Positions 8,135 to 17,313 are shown, counted from the stretch's first letter. The stretch: DNA of 64,000 nucleotides from an uncultured Saprospiraceae bacterium (GCA_937951615.1 CALFBH010000023.1:33450-97449); one strand, 5' to 3'. Made by a program: numbers and translations. Notes: a model not told the origin generated them from the letters alone.

Positions 8135-8713
8135 ATGAACAATAGAATATACTTTTTTCAAGCATTTGACTCATGCCCCCGCCCCGATGCGACACAGATT
8201 TTTAGAACTGCTATTGAACACAAAGAGAATGATTTGTTTAAACTGCTTATTACAAAAACATCAGAAGAGCTGACACTTACTGACATTCGCACCCAAATAG
8301 AAGGTTATCTATGGATGTTGACACCAAAAACATTTCGATACTTTCTTCCTGCTTTTATGAATGCTGCTTTAGAAAATTATAAGCAAGTAAGTGTCTTTGC
8401 GTCAGAACTTATTGATGCACTTACTAAACCTGTACGCAATGATATTACTGAGTCACTTCAACAAATAACTCAATCACAGAACAAATTAGGTTTACCCAAT
8501 GAGCTAATAAAGGAACTAAGTAAACAACAACTAGAGTGGTTTGACTCTGGTACGCCGTTGGCTGTTTTTTATGAAAGAGTAAAGGTGCTTACTCCGCCAG
8601 AGGGTAATGCAATACTTACTTTTCTCAACAAATTTGAAAAAAAATATGGAGCAGATTTCCCTTTTGAAGAACTAAAAACAGCCATAGAGAGACATTGGTT
8701 TCACTATAAATAA
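8135..8713 (+). CDS. probable immunity protein for the preceding DUF4157 effector
   Basis: A 192-residue, probably cytoplasmic helical protein with no signal peptide. It begins MNNRIYFFQAFDSCPRP and contains LTPKTFRYFLPAFMNAAL, a segment resembling DUF6714-type proteins (T-x-x-A/T-F-R-Y-F/Y-L-P-A). I am not certain of that family. It starts 22 bases after the second DUF4157 gene and 17 bases before the AAA+ gene. That is the same effector-then-small-gene layout as the toxin/immunity pair at 215-5021. The immunity role is inferred from position only. Confidence 0.5.
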   Translation: MNNRIYFFQAFDSCPRPDATQIFRTAIEHKENDLFKLLITKTSEELTLTDIRTQIEGYLWMLTPKTFRYFLPAFMNAALENYKQVSVFASELIDALTKPVRNDITESLQQITQSQNKLGLPNELIKELSKQQLEWFDSGTPLAVFYERVKVLTPPEGNAILTFLNKFEKKYGADFPFEELKTAIERHWFHYK

Positions 8714-8730
8714 AGTCTAATAAACAAATA

Positions 8731-10053
8731 ATGACATCTACCCAATCCAACTTGTCCACAGTCATCCAAGACCTCACCACCATTCTAAAAGAAAGGCTAA
8801 ACACCTATTTTCAACCCGAAAACCAACACCCACCTTTCCAACCAAACGGACAACTAAAGGATTGGGCAGCATTCCTAAACATACCCCAAATTTCCAAAGA
8901 AGAATACACCGCCATCCTAATGGGACTTGCCACACACATTCAGCCCCATTTTTTTGATACAATCATACAAGAATATATGCCTAATGGTGGAGACTTCCCA
9001 CAATTTGGAGGAGTACGAGGTAAAAATTTCAGAGGCTTTCTACCAACTGGCGAGACTGTACTATTTGTCTTGGCTGGAGAAGATTTAGAGAAACGAACAA
9101 CTATACTAGAACTCTTCAGTCCCGATCATTTTTTCAATAAAAAACATATCCTCTGGCTGGAAGATACACCGCCTGGAGAACCACGCATGAGTGGGAAAAT
9201 CATCTTGTCGCCCGAATATGTAGAACTGCTGACGACCAGCAAAGTCAGCCGCCCGCGCTTTAGCCTCAGTTTTCCTGCTCAGCTCCTTGAAACCAAAATG
9301 GAGTGGGATGATCTCGTCTTGTCCAAAGAAACCTTTCAGCAAATCCGTGAACTGGAAACCTGGCTGAAACACGGCAATACATTGATGGAAGAGTGGGGGA
9401 TGGCACGCAAACTCAAACCCGGCTATCGAGTCCTCTTTCACGGTCCACCAGGCACAGGAAAAACACTGACCGCCTCGTTATTAGGTAAATACACTGGACG
9501 CGATGTCTTTCGGATTGACCTGTCCATGATTGTGTCCAAGTTCATTGGGGAAACCGAAAAAAATCTGTCCAATTTATTTGCGAAAGCAGAAAATAAAGAC
9601 TGGATATTATTTTTCGACGAAGCAGATGCACTGTTTGGTAAGCGGACTTCCGTCAAAGATGCCCATGACAAATATGCCAATCAGGAAGTTTCCTATCTGC
9701 TGCAACGAGTCGAAACCTATAACGGTTTAGTTATTCTCGCCACCAACTTCAAAAGCAATATAGATGAAGCCTTCACCCGTCGCTTCCAGTCCTTTATTGC
9801 TTTCCAGCTTCCTCGTCCCGCAGAGCGATTAAAAATATGGGAAAAAGCTTTTCCACTGCAAGTCAAATTGGCAGATGATGTGCAGTTGAGTACAGTCGCA
9901 CAGAACTATGAAGTGTCTGGCGCACAAATTATGAATGTGGTACAATACTGCTGCCTTCACGCTTTGGAAAACGAGACAAATGTAGTTGCCATGAAAGATA
10001 TTCAGATGGGCGTCCGCAAAGAATTTAATAAAGAAGGCAGAATTATGCGCTAA
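8731..10053 (+). CDS. eCIS-type AAA+ ATPase
   Basis: 440 residues. The N-terminal about 190 residues are a family-specific domain without clear motifs. The C-terminal AAA+ module has Walker A GPPGTGKT (238-245), Walker B ILFFDEADALFG (Asp296, Glu297), a sensor-1-like segment LVILATNFKSNID, and an arginine-finger region FTRRFQ. AAA+ proteins of this kind (Afp15-like) are a conserved part of eCIS clusters. They are thought to act on particle assembly or recycling in the producing cell cytoplasm. It closes the run of effector/immunity genes and is co-directional with them, supporting the view that 215-10053 is one end of an eCIS locus. It could also be a generic ClpX/Vps4-like unfoldase. Confidence 0.75.
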   Translation: MTSTQSNLSTVIQDLTTILKERLNTYFQPENQHPPFQPNGQLKDWAAFLNIPQISKEEYTAILMGLATHIQPHFFDTIIQEYMPNGGDFPQFGGVRGKNFRGFLPTGETVLFVLAGEDLEKRTTILELFSPDHFFNKKHILWLEDTPPGEPRMSGKIILSPEYVELLTTSKVSRPRFSLSFPAQLLETKMEWDDLVLSKETFQQIRELETWLKHGNTLMEEWGMARKLKPGYRVLFHGPPGTGKTLTASLLGKYTGRDVFRIDLSMIVSKFIGETEKNLSNLFAKAENKDWILFFDEADALFGKRTSVKDAHDKYANQEVSYLLQRVETYNGLVILATNFKSNIDEAFTRRFQSFIAFQLPRPAERLKIWEKAFPLQVKLADDVQLSTVAQNYEVSGAQIMNVVQYCCLHALENETNVVAMKDIQMGVRKEFNKEGRIMR

Positions 10054-10143
10054 TTGTGGTGGTGTGATTAACACTTCGACATTCGACATTCCTTGTTCGA
10101 TATTCCGCTTTTCTTCTGATAAAAGTAGGTAGGCTGATATAGA

Positions 10144-10638
10144 CTAATTCAAAAACACAGCTTCCTCCTTAGTATCACCTATTTGCACTTGAATATTCTC
10201 CTGCACCGTAGTAGCTAAGGTCATGCCCACATAATCCGTTTTCACCGGAAAAGATTTATGTTTTCTATCCACCAAAACCACCACTTCGACTTTCTTGGGC
10301 AAAACCTCTAAAATAGGCTTCATTGCATAATACAAAGTCCTGCCAGTATTGGCAACATCATCGACCACCAGCACGACTTTGTTTTGTAATTTATTAACAG
10401 GCAAATCAATTTTAATTTCCTGTGATAATGGATCGGCAGGATTCAAGTGGATAGTGGTCAGTGTAATTTTACTTTTACACAAATCCTGAAGCATCCCTTG
10501 CAAACGCTGGGCGAATAGTGTCCCCGTTGTATTAATTCCGGCAAGGATAATTTCCTTCTCTCCATAATTATGTTCCAGAATCTCAATAGCCAATCTCTTG
10601 GTCTTTTGCTGAATCTGTGTAGCATTTAATAGTTGCAT
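10144..10638 (-). CDS. PyrR-like phosphoribosyltransferase
   Basis: A 164-residue type I phosphoribosyltransferase. The PRPP loop is VVLVVDDVANTGRTLYYAM, with Asp93-Asp94 and Thr98-Gly99-Arg100. The later segment VDRKHKSFPVKTDYVG closely follows PyrR, where VDRGHRELP..DYVG is typical. PyrR proteins transfer phosphoribose to uracil and, in some bacteria, bind pyr mRNA. No pyrimidine gene is nearby, so a salvage or regulatory role cannot be chosen. The gene stands alone on the minus strand. Its 5' side carries the GGTCGAT fold-back element. Confidence 0.7.
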   Translation of the reverse strand: MQLLNATQIQQKTKRLAIEILEHNYGEKEIILAGINTTGTLFAQRLQGMLQDLCKSKITLTTIHLNPADPLSQEIKIDLPVNKLQNKVVLVVDDVANTGRTLYYAMKPILEVLPKKVEVVVLVDRKHKSFPVKTDYVGMTLATTVQENIQVQIGDTKEEAVFLN

Positions 10639-10650
10639 AAAATGGTGTTT

Positions 10651-10750
10651 TAGGTCGATGGTCGATGGTCGATGGTCGATTGCCTTTCGGCACTCGACTA
10701 TATGCTCTTTATGTCCTGCCTATGGACTATCGACTATGGACTATCGACCG
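10651..10750. repeat. fold-back intergenic element, GGTCGAT-word class
   Basis: Four exact tandem GGTCGAT heptamers (10653-10680) are followed by the palindrome TGCCTTTCGGCA (10681-10692). A right arm carries the complementary words ACTATCGACTATGGAC and ATCGACC, ending at 10750. It fills the gap between the subtilase stop (10754) and the PyrR-like start (10638), both read on the minus strand. The architecture matches 75-210. Confidence 0.6.
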
Positions 10751-10753
10751 CTT

Positions 10754-13054
10754 TTACTGCTTAACAAACTTCTCCGTCTTCCAGGTCTGCCCATCCACAA
10801 TCAGACTATAAAAGTACAAGCCAGATTGGAAATTTTCACCATGAATGCTAAAAGAATGTACATTTTTGTCAGAAACAAAACGATCAATCTCTTTTCCAGA
10901 TACATCTGTAATGCGAATTTCTATATTTCTAAAAGCAGTATTTTTCAATTCATAATAAATTTGCGTCGTAGTGTTGAATGGATTTGGACTGCTGTAGAGG
11001 CGGAAATTATTCGTCATAAAATCTTCTGTACCTACAGGCAGGCAAGAACCATCATCCAATGTTGCCGCTGGATCATAATTGGGCGCACCAGGTTCTGTGC
11101 AGCCGTAAACAATATAATCATTTACAAAACGGAAACCGTCCAACTTACCGTAGCCCCAGCTATTATTAGGCGCAGGACCAAATGGATCGGTCACAAATTG
11201 ATCGACCTTTGCGGTGCTCGTCATGGCTTCTTTCACTTCTGCATAAGTAGCATCAGGAAACAATTCGAGAAAGCAGGCAACTGTACCCGTTACTACGGGA
11301 GCAGCAATGGAAGTTCCCGACCAGCGAACATGCCATCCTTCCGGTGCGAGTCGGTCACTCGTAGGGAAGGTAGCCAGTTCATCCAATCGCTCCAAGACCT
11401 GCGCACCAAAAGTAAAATCGCCCGAAGCTGCAATGTCTGGTTTGAGCAAGCCTGTACGAGTTGGTCCTATACTGGACACAGAGATTTTTCTGCCACGCAA
11501 GGTCGTGTGGTCATAAGTATTGCCATCATAGCAAGTCCAGGAACTCATGTTGGAGTAATTGCCAACAGAGATGACCTTGTCCGAGCAATTCCATGAATGG
11601 ACAATAGTCATAGACGTATCTGCGTGCATATATTTGACCATCTCAGGAAGTTCGGCAACGCTAGGAAGTAGGTTGGGAGTGAGTATTGAGGAAGTACCCA
11701 TTAGTGTACTATTGCTCCATACATCAAAGTAGCCATTTCCTGTGGTGGAAAGTTCCCAGTAATCCAGATTATTGCTTGGGAAAATCTCAAAAAACATGTC
11801 ATAAGTTCCTTGATACAATTCGGCAGTGATTTTCAGAACAGCCAATACATCACTCGTGCCATCATAGTATAGTGTGTCATAAACCTGATCCATGCCAGCA
11901 AAAGGAATGGCAGGGAAATCAGTAGAAATATTATAAAATTTGCTAGTGCCCAGTAGGTTATAATCATTACGGTCTCTACCTTTTATGGAGAAATAAACAT
12001 TTTGAAAATCGCTCTGGTCAGCAAACAAATCAAAAAAAGCATGGGTGTGAGCTACACCCTTTTTAAACCAGGAAAAAACTGTATCCTGTGTCACTTCATA
12101 ACCGAGATGCATGGGGATCTCACCTCCATTTCCAGCAGCCTGTACCAGTACCCGACCTGCTTTTTCATCTAGCATAGACTCCACCATTTGAGAAGCAAGA
12201 TCTCGCGTATCATGCGCACCACGATAGCTGCCCACGCTGGAATTTACAACGCAAGGCTGGTCTAGTTCATCAGCTTTATCAAAAATATAATTCAGCCCAT
12301 CCACAAAATTGGAATAAAAATTTCCATAATTCAAGGCGACAGAAATGATATCAGACTTAGGCGCGGCACCCATATATTTGCCGGGAACGGCGCGGCCATT
12401 TCCACAGGCAATAGCCGTCGAACCAGTGCCATGTCCATAACCATTTGAATAAGGATCGTGGCTGATGTTCCCTGCGTTTATATCATTTTCATCCCATTCA
12501 TAACCAAAACCATATTGCGGAACATTGGACGTAGTGATGAGTTGATCCCAAAGATACTTTACCCGCGTAGAGCCATCTGCATTCTTGAAATCGGGATGAT
12601 CCCATTCCAGTCCACTATCTATAATACCGACAACAACACCTTCGCCCTGCACTTCGCCCGGCAGATTGCCAAAGCCCTGATGCAGAGAATCCAGGTTACA
12701 ATTTTCACGCATAGAATCACTGAGCATTTTCATTTCTACTTCAAAATATTCTATCCGCTTAATGGCAGGATGGCTGATCAGTGTGCTGATGCCAGATGCT
12801 GGAACACTAATAGAAGCTATGTCGTTCAAGCCATGTTTATAGGTTCCGCCTGCTGCCCTTACGGTACTTTCTATAGCGGTCAAGTCGCCTTTTGCGAGTA
12901 CTTGTAACATCGTTTCGCTCTGCCCAGCAGCTTCTAAACGGTCAAGTTTTATTTTTAAACCAATATTAATTTTGGAAGACACCTGCCCGAAGGAAAGAGG
13001 CGTACAAAAAAGAAAAAAGGATAGGAGTGAAATGGTAAATGCTGTATTTTTCAT
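10754..13054 (-). CDS. secreted S8 subtilisin-like protease with T9SS type A sorting domain
   Basis: 766 residues. A signal peptide (about 1-23, ending SFGQ) precedes a short propeptide. The S8 catalytic triad is visible: Asp146 in VVGIIDSGLEWDHPDF, His208 in GYGHGTGST, and Ser582 in WSGTSIAAP, with oxyanion Asn309 in AAGNG. A large insertion lies between the oxyanion Asn and the Ser segment (about 320-480). The C-terminus holds a T9SS type A sorting domain (SSPNPFNTTTQIYY through SGLYFYSLIVDG to KTEKFVKQ), so the product should cross the outer membrane by T9SS and be released or anchored. It is probably a scavenging or processing protease. It reads alone on the minus strand. Confidence 0.92.
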   Translation of the reverse strand: MKNTAFTISLLSFFLFCTPLSFGQVSSKINIGLKIKLDRLEAAGQSETMLQVLAKGDLTAIESTVRAAGGTYKHGLNDIASISVPASGISTLISHPAIKRIEYFEVEMKMLSDSMRENCNLDSLHQGFGNLPGEVQGEGVVVGIIDSGLEWDHPDFKNADGSTRVKYLWDQLITTSNVPQYGFGYEWDENDINAGNISHDPYSNGYGHGTGSTAIACGNGRAVPGKYMGAAPKSDIISVALNYGNFYSNFVDGLNYIFDKADELDQPCVVNSSVGSYRGAHDTRDLASQMVESMLDEKAGRVLVQAAGNGGEIPMHLGYEVTQDTVFSWFKKGVAHTHAFFDLFADQSDFQNVYFSIKGRDRNDYNLLGTSKFYNISTDFPAIPFAGMDQVYDTLYYDGTSDVLAVLKITAELYQGTYDMFFEIFPSNNLDYWELSTTGNGYFDVWSNSTLMGTSSILTPNLLPSVAELPEMVKYMHADTSMTIVHSWNCSDKVISVGNYSNMSSWTCYDGNTYDHTTLRGRKISVSSIGPTRTGLLKPDIAASGDFTFGAQVLERLDELATFPTSDRLAPEGWHVRWSGTSIAAPVVTGTVACFLELFPDATYAEVKEAMTSTAKVDQFVTDPFGPAPNNSWGYGKLDGFRFVNDYIVYGCTEPGAPNYDPAATLDDGSCLPVGTEDFMTNNFRLYSSPNPFNTTTQIYYELKNTAFRNIEIRITDVSGKEIDRFVSDKNVHSFSIHGENFQSGLYFYSLIVDGQTWKTEKFVKQ

Positions 13055-13392
13055 ATTACAATGTGCTGTAAAACGGCTTTTTAGAAGCCAAAATAGTTTA
13101 AAATCAGTTTGAATTATGAATTTTTATTGAATTTTAAGGTCTTTTAATAATAGAGTAATTATTTTGCGGTATAAAGTTGCATCCGAGCAGCCTAAAGGGT
13201 AAATTTTCAACATACTCTAATTCTATTCAACTAACAATTATACGTTTTTAAACGGAAAAAGTTGATGTGTTACACAATTACCCAATGAACTCAATTACTT
13301 AAAGAACGAGTTGCGGGTTAGGGGTTGGCGAATTAATCATCAACACATCAACACATCAACACAACAACACATCAACACAACCAACACAACAA
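13055..13392. other. divergent intergenic region with ACACATCAAC word array
   Basis: This lies between the divergent subtilase and Fe-S oxidoreductase genes. The minus side (13088-13095) reads TATTTTGG, one mismatch from a -7 box, but has no clear -33. GTTGATGTGTTAC at 13261-13273 is the complement of repeated words ATCAACACATCAACAC at 13338-13380, giving a loose fold-back. The array continues as ACACAACCAACACAACAA up to the ATG at 13393. It is related to the elements at 21703 and 62327. Confidence 0.5.
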
Positions 13393-14781
13393 ATGGCTCA
13401 AATACTATTCATCGCACTCCTATTCGTCACCTTTGGCATTGCTTTCCGCAAATATGCTCAATTGAGGAGAAATATTCTATTGGGCAAAGATGTCGAAATA
13501 AAAGGAGATACAGGAGAACGCACAAAAAACATGCTGTTAATTGCATTTGGACAAAAAAAGATGTTCAAACGTATTATTCCAGCGATTATGCACCTGTTTA
13601 TTTATGTGGCATTTTTGTTTACACAAATAGAGCTGATTGAAGTTTTTGTAGACGGACTCAGCGGAAATCATCGTATTTTTCGGCCCATGTTGGGAGGCGT
13701 TTATACGGCTTTGATTAGTTTTATAGAAATTCTGTCTGTTGGTGCATTTATAGCAACGCTGGTTTTTCTGATTCGCCGGAACTTGCTCAAAATTCCTCGT
13801 TTCCATAAGGATGAAATGACAGGCTGGCCAAAACTGGATGGTAATCTGATTCTTTATGCAGAAATTTTGCTACTCATCGGTATTTTTAGCATGAACGGTG
13901 CAGATGAAGTTTTATACAATCAGGCACATTCCCATGCAGTGGGCGCAGAAGGCGTGCAAGGTTCTTTTGGCTTTGCAGTGAGCCAGTGGATGGGACCTGC
14001 CTTGTTTGGCGGTATGAGTGTTGGCGCACTGGAAATTATAGAACGAATGGGCTGGTGGTTGCACATCACCGTCGTATTTGCTTTTCTGAACTACCTGCCT
14101 TATTCAAAACATTTGCACATTCTACTGGCTTTCCCGAATGTCTTTTATTCCAAACTGACCTCAAGAGGCGAGATGGAAAACATGCCTTCCATTATGAATG
14201 AAGTGAAAAGCATGATGGGACTCATTCCAGAAAGCGAAGTCGCAGCAGAAGGCAATATGGATGATCTGCCAAAATTTGGAGCGAGCGATGTGTTTGACCT
14301 GACTTGGAAAAATATGCTCGACGCTTATACCTGTACGGAATGTGGACGCTGTACATCAGTTTGCCCTGCGAATATTACAGGCAAGAAATTATCGCCCCGA
14401 AAAATAATGATGGATGTAAGAGATCGTGCAGAAGAAATTGGTAAAAATCTGGACACCAATAATCTAGAATTGATAGTTGCCGATAAAAAAGAAGGCGCAA
14501 CCAAGCTAACAAAAGAAATTTATGACGATGGGAAATCCTTATTCGATTATATCACAAATGAAGAAATACACGCCTGCACGACTTGCAATGCCTGCGTAGA
14601 AGCTTGTCCGGTCATGATTGATCCACTGGACATTATTCTGAAACTACGCCGCCACGAAATCCTCGACCTTGCAGCAGGACCAAGCGACTGGACACCGATG
14701 TTTACCAGTATTGAAAACAGCGGTTCAGTCTGGCAAATTCCAGATGCGAGGGATAAATGGGCAACTGATTTGGTGGAGTAG
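13393..14781 (+). CDS. membrane-bound Fe-S oxidoreductase (HdrC/NarI-like fusion)
   Basis: 462 residues. The N-terminal half has about five membrane segments (roughly 1-18, 61-82, 101-127, 151-167, 220-237). Histidines in or near them (His67, His224, His240, His242) could bind haem b, as in NarI/HdrE-like proteins. The C-terminal half carries two 4Fe-4S motifs, C314-x2-C317-x2-C320-x3-C324 and C395-x2-C398-x2-C401-x3-C405, as in HdrC and GlpC/LldF-type proteins. It probably passes electrons between the quinone pool and a soluble partner. In many Bacteroidota a CCG-domain subunit follows; here the next gene is DUF488 instead, so the partner is not visible. A word-repeat array runs into its start codon. 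Confidence 0.8.
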   Translation: MAQILFIALLFVTFGIAFRKYAQLRRNILLGKDVEIKGDTGERTKNMLLIAFGQKKMFKRIIPAIMHLFIYVAFLFTQIELIEVFVDGLSGNHRIFRPMLGGVYTALISFIEILSVGAFIATLVFLIRRNLLKIPRFHKDEMTGWPKLDGNLILYAEILLLIGIFSMNGADEVLYNQAHSHAVGAEGVQGSFGFAVSQWMGPALFGGMSVGALEIIERMGWWLHITVVFAFLNYLPYSKHLHILLAFPNVFYSKLTSRGEMENMPSIMNEVKSMMGLIPESEVAAEGNMDDLPKFGASDVFDLTWKNMLDAYTCTECGRCTSVCPANITGKKLSPRKIMMDVRDRAEEIGKNLDTNNLELIVADKKEGATKLTKEIYDDGKSLFDYITNEEIHACTTCNACVEACPVMIDPLDIILKLRRHEILDLAAGPSDWTPMFTSIENSGSVWQIPDARDKWATDLVE

Positions 14782-14889
14782 ATTGTTTTAAGTAATTACT
14801 TTTTGAATCTTGAGATGGTTTATACAGGCAATATTGGGTTGTTAAAGGAGTTCTGCCCCACAAAAAAAATAAAAATCAAGAAAAAAGCG

Positions 14890-14897
14890 TAAATTTG
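14890..14897 (+). promoter_or_regulatory. possible -7 element of the DUF488 operon
   Basis: TAAATTTG matches the Bacteroidota -7 consensus TAnnTTTG exactly. It ends only four bases before the ATG at 14902, so transcription from it would give a near-leaderless mRNA. No convincing TTG box lies 19-20 bases upstream, where the sequence is A-rich. The call is therefore weak. Confidence 0.3.
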
Positions 14898-14901
14898 AAA
14901 C

Positions 14902-15465
14902 ATGAAAGAAAGCATGATTTATACGATAGGATACGGAAATAGAAAGATTGAAGATTTTGCCAAAATCCTTCGAGAATTTGATATTCAATACCTTATAGAT
15001 GTAAGATCTAAGCCGTATTCAAAATATAACCCTAAATTTAGCCAAAATGAACTAAAATTTTTCCTGAAAGACAGAGGAATTACGTATGTTTTTTTTGGAG
15101 ATGCATTGGGAGGGCGACCAGACTGCCCATGTTGTTATGATAGCGAAGGAAAAGTTGATTATGAAGAAGTCAAAAAACAAGATTTCTTTATTCAAGGTCT
15201 TTCTAGAGTAGAAACAGCCTATCAAAAACAACTAAAAATAGTATTAATGTGTAGTGAAAGTAAGCCCGAAGAATGCCACAGAACAAAGTTGATTGGCGAC
15301 GAATTGGTAAAAAAAGGTATCAACCTTAGACACATTAATGAAAAAGGAAAACTTAAATCTCAAAACGAGATAATGCTAAAATTAACTAAGGGAAGAAACA
15401 TTGTTGACTTATTCGGCAATGTTGAAAATTTTACTTCTCGAAAACAATATCTAAACAATCAATAA
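14902..15465 (+). CDS. DUF488 family protein (first of two)
   Basis: 187 residues. The DUF488 hallmarks are an N-terminal IYTIGYGNRKIEDF, then YLIDVRSKPYSKYNPKFSQ, GDALGGRP, and a late CSESKPEECHR motif with Cys and His in the likely active centre. DUF488 proteins have an uncharacterised, probably nucleic-acid- or nucleotide-linked function. The ATG at 14902 is used; an internal ATG at 14914 (MIYTIGYG) is the alternative and would match the family start better. It is the first gene of a tight five-gene operon, and its stop overlaps the next start by one base (TAATG). The cluster looks richer in A/T than flanking genes, which hints at transfer. Confidence 0.8.
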   Translation: MKESMIYTIGYGNRKIEDFAKILREFDIQYLIDVRSKPYSKYNPKFSQNELKFFLKDRGITYVFFGDALGGRPDCPCCYDSEGKVDYEEVKKQDFFIQGLSRVETAYQKQLKIVLMCSESKPEECHRTKLIGDELVKKGINLRHINEKGKLKSQNEIMLKLTKGRNIVDLFGNVENFTSRKQYLNNQ

Positions 15466-15944
15466 TGGAATTTTTCACAATTGGCGTTTACAATTCAACA
15501 GAAGAAGAGTTTTTCGGAAAATTAACGGAAAATCGAATTGATACTTTTTGCGACGTAAGGCAGAGAAGAGGTGTCCGAGGAGCTAAATACTCTTTTGTTA
15601 ATAGCCAAAGATTACAAGCAAGATTAGCTGAATTAGACATTAAGTATGGTCACGTACTCGCATTGGCACCCACGACAGAAATTCGTAATTTACAGAAAGA
15701 GGCGGACACTCAATCGGGAGTACAAAAAAGAGATAGAACTCAATTAGGTAAGGTTTTTCAAATAGCCTACAAAGATAGAGTTTTAAAGAATTTTGATTTA
15801 GATACTTTATTAGAACAGCTTGAAAATGCAGGTGCAGAAAAGATTGTATTATTTTGTGTAGAAGAACATCATAGGGCTTGCCATAGGTCAATAGTAGCAG
15901 ATAAAATTGAAGAGAAATATGGAATTCAAGTAAAGCATCTATAA
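15465..15944 (+). CDS. DUF488 family protein (second of two)
   Basis: 159 residues. A divergent DUF488 paralogue: FFTIGVYNSTEEEFF, DTFCDVRQRRGVRGAKYSF, a shorter middle, and the terminal motif LFCVEEHHRACHR, corresponding to CSESKPEECHR in the preceding gene. It starts on the last base of the upstream stop codon and ends three bases before the kinase-like gene. Two adjacent DUF488 genes of different subtype suggest a heteromeric complex or two chemically distinct steps. That is inference. Confidence 0.75.
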   Translation: MEFFTIGVYNSTEEEFFGKLTENRIDTFCDVRQRRGVRGAKYSFVNSQRLQARLAELDIKYGHVLALAPTTEIRNLQKEADTQSGVQKRDRTQLGKVFQIAYKDRVLKNFDLDTLLEQLENAGAEKIVLFCVEEHHRACHRSIVADKIEEKYGIQVKHL

Positions 15945-15947
15945 ACG

Positions 15948-16442
15948 ATGAAAACACTATCGTATGAAAACCTTTTGAATCTCATATTGAAGAATAAAGT
16001 AACCAAGATAAATATTTGTGGAAGTCCTGCGTCAGGAAAGTCTACACTTGCTGAACGATTATCAGAAGACACAGGATTCCAAATAATAGACTTGGATGAT
16101 TATCTATATTCTAGTGGATGTAAGCGAAAAATTCACCAAGAAGATATAACCATTATAGGCGAGTTGTTGAATATTGATAATATGATAATTGATGGGACTT
16201 ATACCTCATCATTAAAGCAAAGAGTAAAAGATGTTGATTTGTTTATCCTGACAAACAGCAATAATGTGAAGTGCTTGATTAGGTTTTGTAAGCGATTATT
16301 AATTAAACGGAATTTAAAATGTGGCGAAAAGATAACTGCCAAGACTTTAAGATTAATATGGACTTACAAGCAAGTCGAAGTCAAAAAAATCATCTCTGTA
16401 ATTCCTAAAACTAAATTGATAAGATTCAGTGGATATGAATAA
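15948..16442 (+). CDS. small P-loop kinase-like NTPase
   Basis: 164 residues. Walker A GSPASGKST begins at residue 25 after a beta strand (KINIC). It is followed by QIIDLDDYLYSSG, typical of nucleotide or small-molecule kinases (adenylate-kinase/AAA_18-like), and by NMIIDGTYTSS. There is no lid domain, so it is shorter than true adenylate kinases (about 210-220). The substrate is unknown. Its stop overlaps the next gene by eight bases (ATG at 16435), which indicates translational coupling within the operon. Confidence 0.65.
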   Translation: MKTLSYENLLNLILKNKVTKINICGSPASGKSTLAERLSEDTGFQIIDLDDYLYSSGCKRKIHQEDITIIGELLNIDNMIIDGTYTSSLKQRVKDVDLFILTNSNNVKCLIRFCKRLLIKRNLKCGEKITAKTLRLIWTYKQVEVKKIISVIPKTKLIRFSGYE

Positions 16443-17310
16443 TCTAAGGTTGTGGGCTAATTATTATTACAATATGGGTTTTAACGTTACTCATATCAAT
16501 GCCAAATTGAACCACAAAGCAAAGAACCCATACAAATCTGCTACCAATAACAGATTTGCTTTACGAAATAAGAGGCAAGAAGTCTCTGAACTAAATAGTT
16601 TAGATTGGGAAAATTCAGACGGTATTGGAGTCGTACTTGGATTTAACAACCTTAGAGCAATAGACTTTGATTTTCATAGATGGAGTATTGAGGTAAATCA
16701 CGACAAACGAGATGAATTTATTAGTATTTGTTTGGATACTATGAACCTCCCTAAGTCATATGAATGGGTCATATCTACGCCTAAAGGAGGGTTTCATATT
16801 CTATTTTATTCAAGATGGCATAACATACCAGTTAAAGAAAACCTAACCAAAGCATTCACTCCAAATGTCAAATACTATGATAAATACAATACTTCATATT
16901 TTCATTTCAAGCAAATAGAATTGAGATGGGAGAAACACTTAGTATTGCCTCCCTCTTTATCAAAAAATGTGGTTCATAAAGAAACTGAATCATGGTCTTA
17001 TGAAGAGCCAATAGAGCAATTTAGCAATTATGAATTTTTAAATAAAAAGCTACCAATTTCTAATCCTTTGGAAGTCGAAACAAAAAGCATCCATAAGCTA
17101 TTAAATGAAATTTGCTATGACGATTATGGCAAAGAAGGGAGTTATATCAACAGCAAAAAATCAGGATACAACATCCATTTAAGTGGCTACTATGACTCAC
17201 AGGAGGAAGGTAGTATTCAATTTTATATAGAAGGGGAATTTTTAGATTTTTCACCTCTCTATTTCAAGTTAGACGAGCAATCATCAATTCCTGAAGATTG
17301 GATTAAATAA
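16435..17310 (+). CDS. PrimPol-like (archaeo-eukaryotic primase superfamily) protein
   Basis: 291 residues from the ATG at 16435; a GTG at 16429 in the same frame is possible. The N-terminal about 180 residues follow the bifunctional primase/polymerase pattern. ATNNRFALRN is followed by GIGVVLGFNNLRAIDFDFH, with Asp77 and Asp79 as the DxD metal pair. STPKGGFHILF places the catalytic-type His121, and IELRWEKHLVLPPS places Glu162 as a third acidic position. No helicase domain is attached, unlike phage or plasmid primases. The remaining about 110 residues are unrecognised. Presence in a compact operon with DUF488 and a kinase, rather than next to a replication gene, points to an accessory or defence role. 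That is inference. Confidence 0.65.
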   Translation: MNNLRLWANYYYNMGFNVTHINAKLNHKAKNPYKSATNNRFALRNKRQEVSELNSLDWENSDGIGVVLGFNNLRAIDFDFHRWSIEVNHDKRDEFISICLDTMNLPKSYEWVISTPKGGFHILFYSRWHNIPVKENLTKAFTPNVKYYDKYNTSYFHFKQIELRWEKHLVLPPSLSKNVVHKETESWSYEEPIEQFSNYEFLNKKLPISNPLEVETKSIHKLLNEICYDDYGKEGSYINSKKSGYNIHLSGYYDSQEEGSIQFYIEGEFLDFSPLYFKLDEQSSIPEDWIK

Positions 17311-17313
17311 ATA

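Noticed and set aside
10074..10110. TTCGACATTCGACATTCC word run after the AAA+ gene
   Set aside because: Only two to three imperfect units and no opposing arm.
10658..11596. A 312-codon open frame on the + strand
   Set aside because: It is antisense to the subtilase, whose catalytic triad and sorting domain are clear. Its composition is that of a shadow frame.
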